Below are positions 1 to 5,606 of a stretch of DNA of 5,606 nucleotides, piece after piece. The notes under the pieces are model-generated. The model made no database searches, was not told the DNA's origin, and saw only the letters and a list, made by a program, of their open reading frames with translations. A program made the position numbers and the translations under genes. How positions within the stretch are numbered: position 1 is the stretch's first letter; each line of letters opens with the position of its first letter. This stretch comes from an uncultured Collinsella sp. (GTDB lineage: Bacteria > Actinomycetota > Coriobacteriia > Coriobacteriales > Coriobacteriaceae), in the NCBI GenBank assembly GCA_902465115.1, contig CABQMC010000111.1, positions 1 to 5,606 of the forward strand. Direction: 5' to 3'.

Positions 1-16
1 CTGCGTTGACGAGCAT
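1..16 (-). CDS. Start of an unidentified gene leaving the left edge (first five codons)
   Basis: Only the start is visible. An ATG at 16-14 is followed by codons for Leu-Val-Asn-Ala before the window ends. The call rests on the AGGAGG Shine-Dalgarno at 30-25 placed 8 bases upstream, and on the roughly 190-base non-coding leader that separates it from the hydrolase gene. That is how a new transcription unit would look. Five residues cannot identify a product. Several class II fructose-bisphosphate aldolases begin with a similar MLVNA-like peptide, so that is one guess to test, but it is a guess. The reading frame and orientation match the rest of the window. Confidence 0.6.
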
Positions 17-24
17 AAAAGAAA

Positions 25-30
25 CCTCCT
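25..30 (-). promoter_or_regulatory. Ribosome binding site of the left-edge gene
   Basis: On the minus strand AGGAGG (30-25) is followed by the 8-base, T-rich spacer TTTCTTTT and then ATG. This is a near-perfect match to the anti-Shine-Dalgarno sequence at ideal spacing. It is the main evidence that the partial gene at the left edge is real and begins at this ATG. Confidence 0.8.
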
Positions 31-56
31 GTAAGGTTGCTCCGATAACGCCTGAG

Positions 57-65
57 ATTTTACCA
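57..65 (-). promoter_or_regulatory. Possible extended -10 promoter for the left-edge gene
   Basis: The minus strand reads TGG-TAAAAT at 65-57. That is a TGn extension followed by a hexamer matching TATAAT at five of six positions. Upstream at a 16-base spacing lies TTTATG (84-79), which matches only three of six -35 positions, so the promoter would depend on the extended -10. Transcription would begin near position 50 and give a leader of about 34 bases before the ATG at 16. The location is sensible for a new transcription unit, but the call is by eye. Confidence 0.4.
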
Positions 66-86
66 CGACATACCCGAGCATAAACG

Positions 87-102
87 TTCGTTTGTTCACG
101 AA
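87..102 (-). promoter_or_regulatory. Small inverted repeat upstream of the putative promoter
   Basis: On the minus strand TTCGT (102-98) and ACGAA (91-87) form a perfect 5-base inverted repeat around the six-base centre GAACAA. It lies just upstream of the weak -35 region, where an operator or activator site could sit. The arms are short enough to occur by chance. I could not match it to a known operator: it is neither a proper LexA box nor a Rex site. Confidence 0.2.
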
Positions 103-114
103 TACCATCCGATT

Positions 115-129
115 GGACAAATTTTGACC
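115..129. promoter_or_regulatory. Imperfect 15-base palindrome in the leader region
   Basis: The plus strand reads GGACAAATTTTGACC, a palindrome around position 122 whose only mismatched pair is 117/127 (A/A). It lies in the non-coding gap upstream of the left-edge gene. It is compatible with a dimeric regulator site, but no regulator is suggested by the sequence. Confidence 0.2.
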
Positions 130-210
130 GTTTGCCCCACAGAATCGACCCACTGGGGAAAATAGCTTGACGATTGAGCGGTCTTCGTGGTTCGAAAGAC
201 GGCTTCGAGC

Positions 211-894
211 CTACATCTGCATAAACGGGTTCTGCATAAGTTCGCGCGCCATCGTGGTCGAATCGCCATGGCCCGTCAAGCAAACGGTATCGGGCGGAAG
301 CGTCTTGGCAAGTTTGGAGAGCGAGCGCATAATCGCCGCCTCGTCACCGCCGGAAAGATCGGTACGACCGTGGCTGCCCGGGAAAAGCGTGTCGCCCACA
401 AAGGCGATGTTCCCCTGCTCGGTCGCGGCGAACAGGACGATGCCGCCCGGCGTATGCCCCGGCGTCTCGATCACCTGCAGGCAGACGTCGCCCACCTCGA
501 TTGTATCGCCCTCGGCAAGCAAACGCGTCGGCTCACCCGGATCGGGCGTCTCGATACCCCACATGACGCGCTGCTCCTCGATATTTGCGCGAGGTACCGT
601 CACGTCCTTAGCGCACAACTCATATAGTGCACTGTCGCCAACGACAGCTCGAACCCCGGCAACCCCGCCAACATGGTCAGCATGACCGTGCGTGCAGACA
701 GAGCCGAGTACGCGCACCTCGGGATGCGCGGTGCGGATATGCTCCACAAGACGCTCGCCCTCCCACGCCGGATCGACGATTAAGCACTCGTCATTCGAAA
801 TCACGGCGTAACTGTTGGTCTGAATCGGGCCGTTGACGAGCGCCTCAATCGAAGCCGCACCTCGGGGTGTCAGGTCCAAAGTCATATCGTCCAT
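211..894 (-). CDS. Glyoxalase II-like metallo-beta-lactamase-fold hydrolase (YcbL/GloC type)
   Basis: This is a cytoplasmic metal-dependent hydrolase of the MBL superfamily, 227 aa from the chosen start. The metal-ligand set is complete: the HxHxDH motif in THGHADHVGG (His69, His71, Asp73, His74), His147 in ETPGHTPGG, Asp168 in FVGDTLFPGSHGRTD, and His209 in TGHGDSTT. The GRTD and xxNPFM tail features are typical of the short YcbL/GloC branch rather than classical GloB. The likely reaction is thioester hydrolysis such as S-lactoylglutathione, but many relatives have unknown substrates and glutathione is uncertain in this kind of host, so the substrate is open. No signal peptide or membrane segment is seen. 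The first in-frame ATG is at 900, but the AAGGAGGG at 909-902 would sit almost on top of it. The second ATG at 894 has ideal spacing and is preferred. It lies 88 bases downstream of rel, beyond a terminator-like hairpin. Confidence 0.93.
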   Translation of the reverse strand: MDDMTLDLTPRGAASIEALVNGPIQTNSYAVISNDECLIVDPAWEGERLVEHIRTAHPEVRVLGSVCTHGHADHVGGVAGVRAVVGDSALYELCAKDVTVPRANIEEQRVMWGIETPDPGEPTRLLAEGDTIEVGDVCLQVIETPGHTPGGIVLFAATEQGNIAFVGDTLFPGSHGRTDLSGGDEAAIMRSLSKLAKTLPPDTVCLTGHGDSTTMARELMQNPFMQM

Positions 895-901
895 GCGCAT
901 G

Positions 902-909
902 CCCTCCTT
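902..909 (-). promoter_or_regulatory. Ribosome binding site that decides the hydrolase start
   Basis: The minus strand reads AAGGAGGG at 909-902. Its GGAGG core (907-903) is only 2 bases from the ATG at 900 but 8 bases from the in-frame ATG at 894. Standard initiation therefore favours 894, giving MDDMTL as the N-terminus instead of MRMDDM. The site starts only two bases after the T-run of the upstream hairpin. Confidence 0.75.
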
Positions 910-911
910 CT

Positions 912-949
912 AAAATACGTTCGAGGCACCAAACGATGCCTCGAACGTA
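912..949 (-). terminator. Intrinsic terminator-like hairpin after rel
   Basis: On the minus strand TACGTTCGAGGCA (949-937) pairs perfectly with TGCCTCGAACGTA (928-916), giving a 13-bp stem with an 8-base loop. TTTT (915-912) follows directly. It lies 33 bases after the rel stop codon, as expected for a Rho-independent terminator of the recJ-rel unit. The T-run is short and is interrupted by A at 911, so termination may be partial. Because the next gene's Shine-Dalgarno starts at 909, the structure could instead limit transcription or translation of the hydrolase gene. Confidence 0.7.
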
Positions 950-982
950 ACCAATATCTATGATGCTGAGAGGCTCTCGCAC

Positions 983-3343
983 CTACACACGGCGCTTGAG
1001 TTGCGCTCCGCCCTCGCCGGGCATAAGACGGCGAGCGTCGTAGACCGAATCGACACTGCTGATGGAAGCCAGCAGCGGATCCAGGCCGCTCGCATCCGAA
1101 ATCTCGACCATAAAGCGCAGGGTCGCAATACCCTCGCGGTTGGTCGACGTGGCGGCGGAAAGGATATTGCCGCCTGCATCGCCAATGGCAATGGTGACGT
1201 CCTTGAGCAGGCCCATGCGGTCCAGGCACTCGACCACGATCTCGACCTGGAAGAGAGTGTCGGCAGCACCATCCCACTCTACGTCAATCATGCGCTCGGG
1301 GTGCTCCATGAGGCCCTTGACGTTGGGGCAGTTGGCGCGATGCACTGAGACACCTCGGCCACGCGTGATGAAGCCGACGATATCGTCGCCCGTCACGGGG
1401 TTGCAGCAATGAGCCAGACGGACCAGCAGGCCACTGTTGCTCTCGCCCTTAACGATAATGCCGTTACTTGCGCTCTTGCCACGCTTTTGCGGCTTGCGGT
1501 TGGAGCCGCGGGCCGGCTGTTTCACGACCTCGGCGATAGCCTCGGCCTTGGTGAGCTGTTCCTCGGGCTTGGGGTCCAAGATTTGCTCGACCTTATTACC
1601 CACAGCGCGCGGGGCAACCTTGCCGGCGCCGACGGCGGCAAACAGGTCCTCGAGCTGCTTGAAGTTAAACTGCTCCGCCACGGCGTTGAGCGCACGCGTG
1701 GAGCGCGGCGTAGAAATGCCATAGCCACGCTTACGCAGGTCCTTGGCCAGGATATCGCGGCCGCCGGCAGCGTCGTCGTCCTTGGTCGCAGCGGCAAAAT
1801 AGCGGCGGATCTTTGACTTGGCGGAAGGTGTCTTAACGATCTTGAGCCAATCACGCGACGGCTTGGAACTCTTATTAGTCAGGATCTCGACACGGTCACC
1901 CGTCTTAATCTCGTGCGTGAGCGGAGCCACCGCACCGTTGATTTTGGCGCCGACGCAATGGTTTCCCACCTCGGTGTGAACGGCATAGGCAAAGTCGAGC
2001 GGCGTGGAGCCGGCACGAAGAGCCATGACCTCGCCTTTGGGCGTGAAGACAAAGATCTCCTGATCGAAGAGGTCGACCTTCAGCGAATGCAGGTATTCCT
2101 TGGCGTCGGTGATCTCATCAGACGCAGCCCAATCGAGCGAATGTTTGAGCCAGTTAATCTGGTCGTCCAGACGCTGGGCATCATTGGTCTTAGACGCAGA
2201 CGATCCGCCCGACTTCTTATAGAGCCAGTGGGCGGCAATACCGTACTCGGCCTGCTCATGCATCTCATAGGTTCGAATCTGAATCTCGAGCGGGCGGGCC
2301 GTGGGGCCGATAACCGTCGTATGGAGCGACTGGTAGTTATTGACCTTGGGCATGGCGATATAGTCTTTAAAGCGACCGGGCATGGGGTGCCACAGCGTAT
2401 GCACTGCGCCGAGCGTGGAGTAGCAATCGCGCACCGAATGGGTAATAACGCGCAGCGCCACCAAATCGTAGATCTCGGAGAATTCCTTGCCCTTGCGCTT
2501 CATCTTTTGGTAGATGGACCAATAGTGCTTGGAGCGGCCGTTGATCTGGAAGCCCTCCAGGCCAATGCGGTTGAGCTCGTCGGTGAGCGTCTTGATGGTC
2601 TCAGCCAGATAGCGCTCGCGAACCTCGCGCGACTCAGCCACCATGCGCGCGATGCGCTGGTAGGCGTCGGGCTCAAGGTAGAAGAAGGACAGGTCCTCGA
2701 GCTCCCATTTAATGGAGCTCATGCCCAGACGGTCGGCCAGAGGCGCATACACGTCCATGGTCTCGCGAGCCTTAAACAGGCGACGGTCCTCACGCAGGGC
2801 TGCAAGGGTGCGCATGTTGTGCAGACGGTCGGCAAGTTTAACGATGATGACACGAATGTCCTTGGACATGGCGAGGAACATCTTGCGCAGCGTGAGGGCC
2901 TGTTTCTCGTCCATGCTGTCGACTTCGATGTTGGTGAGCTTGGTCACGCCATCGACGAGCTCAGCAACGGTTTCGCCAAACAGGCCGGAAACATCGGCGA
3001 GCGAGGTCTCGGTGTCCTCGACGGTATCGTGCAGCAGCGCGGCACACACCACGTCGCAGTCCATCTTGAGGTCTGCCAGAATGATAGCCACCTCGACAGG
3101 ATGGTTAATGTACATCTCACCCGAGCGCCGCTTTTGGTTGCAATGCTTCTCGGCAGCAAAGCAGTAGGCCTGCTCCACCTTGGAGAAGTCATCCTCATTC
3201 ATATATTTGAGGCACAGACGCTCCAGCTTGTCGTAGCTGTCCGCCATAATCTCGGGCGGCAGCTCATCGGCATGCTTATAGTGCTCCATCTCCGAAAACG
3301 GCTGGAGGGTGGAATCATGGGCGGTACGGGCTGCGGCATCCAT
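983..3343 (-). CDS. relA: Bifunctional (p)ppGpp synthetase/hydrolase (RelA/SpoT family, Rel)
   Basis: This 786-aa protein makes (p)ppGpp from ATP and GTP/GDP and hydrolyses it, the core of the stringent response on ribosomes. The N-terminal HD hydrolase (about 45-200) keeps the KRRSGExYINHP motif, His105-Asp106 in LLHDTVEDT, and KLADRLHNMRTL (169-180). The synthetase (about 255-375) has RFKD at 324-327, the RxKD signature of bifunctional enzymes rather than the ExDD of monofunctional RelA. It also has NYQSLHT (336-342) and catalytic Glu353 in EIQIRT. A TGS domain follows (about 424-487, HTEV at 456-459), then a helical region and a Lys/Arg-rich linker (about 610-625). The zinc-finger/CC domain has Cys646-Cys647, His668 and Cys672, and an ACT domain ends the protein (about 697-775). 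Length and domain order are normal for Rel. The ATG at 3343 has an AAGGGG Shine-Dalgarno 6 bases upstream and begins 15 bases after the recJ stop, implying co-transcription. The name rel is equally apt. Confidence 0.97.
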   Translation of the reverse strand: MDAAARTAHDSTLQPFSEMEHYKHADELPPEIMADSYDKLERLCLKYMNEDDFSKVEQAYCFAAEKHCNQKRRSGEMYINHPVEVAIILADLKMDCDVVCAALLHDTVEDTETSLADVSGLFGETVAELVDGVTKLTNIEVDSMDEKQALTLRKMFLAMSKDIRVIIVKLADRLHNMRTLAALREDRRLFKARETMDVYAPLADRLGMSSIKWELEDLSFFYLEPDAYQRIARMVAESREVRERYLAETIKTLTDELNRIGLEGFQINGRSKHYWSIYQKMKRKGKEFSEIYDLVALRVITHSVRDCYSTLGAVHTLWHPMPGRFKDYIAMPKVNNYQSLHTTVIGPTARPLEIQIRTYEMHEQAEYGIAAHWLYKKSGGSSASKTNDAQRLDDQINWLKHSLDWAASDEITDAKEYLHSLKVDLFDQEIFVFTPKGEVMALRAGSTPLDFAYAVHTEVGNHCVGAKINGAVAPLTHEIKTGDRVEILTNKSSKPSRDWLKIVKTPSAKSKIRRYFAAATKDDDAAGGRDILAKDLRKRGYGISTPRSTRALNAVAEQFNFKQLEDLFAAVGAGKVAPRAVGNKVEQILDPKPEEQLTKAEAIAEVVKQPARGSNRKPQKRGKSASNGIIVKGESNSGLLVRLAHCCNPVTGDDIVGFITRGRGVSVHRANCPNVKGLMEHPERMIDVEWDGAADTLFQVEIVVECLDRMGLLKDVTIAIGDAGGNILSAATSTNREGIATLRFMVEISDASGLDPLLASISSVDSVYDARRLMPGEGGAQLKRRV

Positions 3344-3349
3344 CGAGGT

Positions 3350-3355
3350 CCCCTT
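3350..3355 (-). promoter_or_regulatory. Ribosome binding site of rel
   Basis: AAGGGG at 3355-3350 on the minus strand lies 6 bases before the ATG at 3343, inside the 15-base gap to the recJ stop codon (TAG, 3361-3359). It supports this ATG over the in-frame internal Met codons at residues 19 and 33, which lack well-spaced Shine-Dalgarno sequences. Together with the tiny gap it supports a recJ-rel operon. Confidence 0.6.
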
Positions 3356-3358
3356 CCC

Positions 3359-5606
3359 CTAGGCCCGCGGTACGATCGGGCGGTTAACTTTGGCTAGCAT
3401 ATCAGAAGCGCACGAATCGAGCGCCCAGCTCCGGAAAGCCGAGAACTCCATGCGCGAGCGCAAGCCCTCCAAATAGCGAATTGACCTGCTCAATTGCACG
3501 CGGCCGGGGTTTTCGGCCATCGCGATGCGACGGGTGTCGTCAAACCCCGAAACTCGACAGAAACCAAGCTCTTCGAAGATTCCCAGGCCGCTTTCCACCG
3601 AACGCTCGTCGACCGGCGTGCGAGCATCGATGGCAAGGCACATCTGCGCGATGTCGATATCGCTCGCGCTAAAGGAATCGTCCCCGGTCTTGCCGCGGTT
3701 GGAGCGCCACATGGTCTGCAGCGCGCGATAGAGCGTGACGAGCTCGTCGCGCTCGGGCGCATAGCAGTCGAGCAGGCGCTCGTTAATGCGGGCATCGCGC
3801 GACGAATAGAGCAGATGGATCACGGCGGGCTGGCCATCGCGGCCGGCACGTCCGCTCATCTGGTTGAACTCGATGGCACCAAACGGCATGTGGTAGAGCA
3901 CAACATGGCGGATATCGGGCAGGTTGACGCCCTCGCCAAAGGCAGATGTCGAGACGATGCAGCTGAGGCTGCCGTCTCGGAATGCTTCCTCCACGCGACG
4001 GCGATCGGAACGCGCAAGCCCCGCGTTATAGAACGCGATATGGGTTGCGCAATCGGGCACACGCTTGCGCAACGTCTTGGCGAGCGCCACGGACTGGTCG
4101 CGCGAATTGACGTAGATGACGGTCTTTTCCCCCGTCGCCACAATCGACACCAAACGGTTCTCGCGGCTCGCAAGGTCGCGGTCGTCCTCGAGCCGCAGGT
4201 TCTCGCGCACCGTCTCGTCGACCACCGTGCGAGTGATCGGCAACATGCGGGCAAGCTCAGCCACAACCGGAGCCGTCGCGGTGGCCGTCGCAGCCATAAC
4301 GACCGGGTCGCCCAGGGCTTTGAGGATATCGGACATGTCGAGATAGGCGCTGCGGTCGCCGCCCTTGGCAAGACCGGCATGATGCGCCTCATCGATAACG
4401 ACAAAGCCGATGCGGCCCGAACGCGCGAAGCGGTCACGGTGGATAGATAGGAACTCGGGCGTCGTGAGCACGATACCGGTGCGGCCCGAAGCTAGGCCGG
4501 CGAACACGTCATCGCGCGCGGCCTCCACGGTCTCGCCGGTAAGCACGCCAACGCCAATGCCAAGCGATGCCATCGTCGACGAGAGGTGATAGGCCTGGTC
4601 GGCAACAAGCGCACGCAGCGGATAGACAAAGATGCTCGCACGTCCGCGAAGCACCGCCTCACGCGCGGCATGCACATGGAAGATGAGCGACTTGCCGCGG
4701 CCCGTTCCCATAACCGCCAAGACACTCTGGTGATCGGCCAAGGCGTCGAGCGCCTCAACCTGCGCGCGGTGCGGCTGGTTCGATCCGATAAAGCTATGGA
4801 TAAGCGAGCGCGTGAGCTCGGTATAGGAAAGCTGGGCGAGCGTCTCGCGCTTGCGCGACTCCAGGCGCAGGCCGGAATCCGCCGGCTGCACGCCACGACG
4901 AAGCTCGCATGCCGGATCGTCGACGCTGGGCAGCGTGGTATCGCGGACCAGAACATCCTTGACCATGAGCTTGGGCTTCACACGACCCTGCCAATGCTCG
5001 GCAACGGCCTCGAACACCAAGTCGACAGCGCTATCGCAGTTGATGAGCTTATCGATTTGCGGCACGCGGAACATAATGGCCGGCACACTCGCGGCGCCAT
5101 CGGTCGCCACAAAGCGCATGTGCTCGCCGGTCTTACCCACCACGGCGCGATCACACATCGTCACGCCCTCGGCAGCCAGCAGCGGCACCTTATTACCCTG
5201 GCCAAACGGCTCAAGGCGGGAAATCTGCTCGATGGTCTCGATATTCAATTCGGAAAGGTCGACCGTGGCGGCAACCTCGTCGGTGTCCTCAAAGTCCTCG
5301 GCGGGAAGCTCGGACAACACGGCGGAAAGGCGACGGCGAAACTCGTCGAGCTTGGATGCCTCGATAGTCACACCCACCGCACCGGCATGTCCGCCGCGAC
5401 GAATCATCAGGTCGGAACAGCGCTCGATGGCGTCAAACAGGTTAACTTTGCCCACCGAGCGACCAGAGCCGCGCGCGATACCGTCCTCGATCGAGAACAG
5501 CAGCGCCGGCACGTGGTAGCGGTTGGTCAGACGGCTTGCCACGATGCCCTTGACGCCCTCGTGCCAGCCTTCGCCGCCCACGACGATCGCGCGTCCGCCG
5601 TCATAG
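3359..5606 (-). CDS. recJ: RecJ single-strand DNA exonuclease fused to a RecQ-like SF2 helicase (5' end outside window)
   Basis: The last 748 residues are visible; the frame stays open to the right edge and the N-terminal DHH phosphoesterase domain lies beyond it. Numbering from the edge, residues 9-90 are the end of RecJ: GEGWHEG (11-17), the GSGRS motif, and the DHHA1 signature GGHAGAVG (71-78). Residues 114-222 are the RecJ OB-fold, with EPFGQGN (132-138) and KLMVKDV (212-218). Residues 275-600 are a complete helicase: Q-like QPHRAQ (277-282), Walker A MGTGRGKS (299-306), YPLRALVADQ (328-337), TPEF, DEAH (405-408), AATATATA (438-445), TVIYVNS (495-501), motif V STSAFGEGVNLPD (552-564), and motif VI QMSGRAGRDG (582-591). 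Residues 614-748 form a helical, winged-helix-like tail resembling the Firmicutes RecJ C-terminal domain. RecQ zinc, RQC and HRDC domains are absent. RecJ degrades single strands 5' to 3' in RecF-pathway repair, and the helicase could supply them. An in-frame GTG at 5581 is internal, because RecJ sequence (GGRAIVV) continues upstream of it. Confidence 0.93.
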   Translation of the reverse strand, partial: YDGGRAIVVGGEGWHEGVKGIVASRLTNRYHVPALLFSIEDGIARGSGRSVGKVNLFDAIERCSDLMIRRGGHAGAVGVTIEASKLDEFRRRLSAVLSELPAEDFEDTDEVAATVDLSELNIETIEQISRLEPFGQGNKVPLLAAEGVTMCDRAVVGKTGEHMRFVATDGAASVPAIMFRVPQIDKLINCDSAVDLVFEAVAEHWQGRVKPKLMVKDVLVRDTTLPSVDDPACELRRGVQPADSGLRLESRKRETLAQLSYTELTRSLIHSFIGSNQPHRAQVEALDALADHQSVLAVMGTGRGKSLIFHVHAAREAVLRGRASIFVYPLRALVADQAYHLSSTMASLGIGVGVLTGETVEAARDDVFAGLASGRTGIVLTTPEFLSIHRDRFARSGRIGFVVIDEAHHAGLAKGGDRSAYLDMSDILKALGDPVVMAATATATAPVVAELARMLPITRTVVDETVRENLRLEDDRDLASRENRLVSIVATGEKTVIYVNSRDQSVALAKTLRKRVPDCATHIAFYNAGLARSDRRRVEEAFRDGSLSCIVSTSAFGEGVNLPDIRHVVLYHMPFGAIEFNQMSGRAGRDGQPAVIHLLYSSRDARINERLLDCYAPERDELVTLYRALQTMWRSNRGKTGDDSFSASDIDIAQMCLAIDARTPVDERSVESGLGIFEELGFCRVSGFDDTRRIAMAENPGRVQLSRSIRYLEGLRSRMEFSAFRSWALDSCASDMLAKVNRPIVPRA

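Noticed and set aside
76..101. LexA-like half-sites (GTTCGTTTGTTC and CGAGC...GTTCG)
   Set aside because: The Gram-positive and actinobacterial LexA box needs GAAC-N4-GTTC. Here the halves are in direct orientation or spaced six bases apart with a mismatch.
131..161. CCCCA/TGGGG stem with flanking TTT/AAA as a terminator or leader structure
   Set aside because: The core is only 5 bp with a 14-base loop, the extension needs a bulge, and no T-run follows on the minus strand.
181..200. Hairpin just downstream of the hydrolase stop as its terminator
   Set aside because: The stem (GTCTT...AAGAC with a bulge) is about 7 bp and is not followed by a T-run on the minus strand. A competing TCGAA/TTCGA pairing uses the same bases.
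167..685. Plus-strand open frames opposite the hydrolase gene
   Set aside because: They overlap the complete metal-ligand set of the minus-strand hydrolase and have low-complexity, Arg/Ser-rich translations typical of antisense frames.
968..978. GAGAGGCTCTC palindrome after the rel stop
   Set aside because: The arms are five bases with a single central base, so no RNA hairpin can form, and an 11-base palindrome is likely by chance.
1913..3397. A 494-codon open frame on the plus strand opposite rel
   Set aside because: It is exactly antisense to the well-conserved rel gene, shows no recognisable family, and is rich in the residues expected from reading high-GC codons backwards. Rel is certain on the other strand, so this is a shadow.
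3494..4450. A 318-codon plus-strand open frame opposite the helicase part of recJ, with a further one at 4851-5519
   Set aside because: Both are antisense to intact helicase, OB and DHHA1 motifs, and neither has a recognisable domain or a good ribosome binding site.
5579..5581. GTG at 5581 as the start of a stand-alone protein
   Set aside because: The frame continues upstream to the window edge with YDGGRAIVVGGEGWHEG, a typical RecJ motif that the GTG would cut through, so it is an internal valine codon.

Overview
This window is GC-rich bacterial chromosome. Every convincing gene lies on the minus strand, so the genes run from right to left. The gene set and the domain make-up of RecJ suggest a member of the Coriobacteriia (Collinsella or a relative, phylum Actinomycetota). 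That is an inference from remembered gene order and protein architecture, not from a database search.

Right to left, the layout is as follows. (1) 5606-3359 holds the 3' part of a recJ-type gene that enters from outside the window. It encodes the end of the RecJ nuclease core (DHHA1) and the RecJ OB-fold. A complete superfamily 2, RecQ-like helicase follows, and then a C-terminal region resembling the tail of Firmicutes RecJ. (2) After only 15 bases, 3343-983 holds a full-length bifunctional (p)ppGpp synthetase/hydrolase (Rel, RelA/SpoT family, 786 aa) with all its domains. (3) The 82-base gap after rel contains a perfect 13-bp inverted repeat followed by TTTT, which looks like an intrinsic terminator. 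The Shine-Dalgarno sequence of the next gene begins a few bases later. (4) 894-211 holds a glyoxalase II-like metallo-beta-lactamase-fold hydrolase. (5) 210-17 is a non-coding leader with a probable extended -10 promoter and two small imperfect dyads. It ends in a strong ribosome binding site and the first five codons of another minus-strand gene that leaves the left edge.

recJ and rel are very probably co-transcribed, which links recombinational DNA repair with the stringent response. The hydrolase gene is either expressed by read-through of the hairpin or from a promoter I could not identify confidently. The most interesting feature is the RecJ-helicase fusion. RecQ and RecJ act together as separate proteins in RecF-pathway end resection, and here both activities appear to sit on one polypeptide. 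I saw no mobile elements, tRNA or rRNA genes, CRISPR arrays or long repeats.
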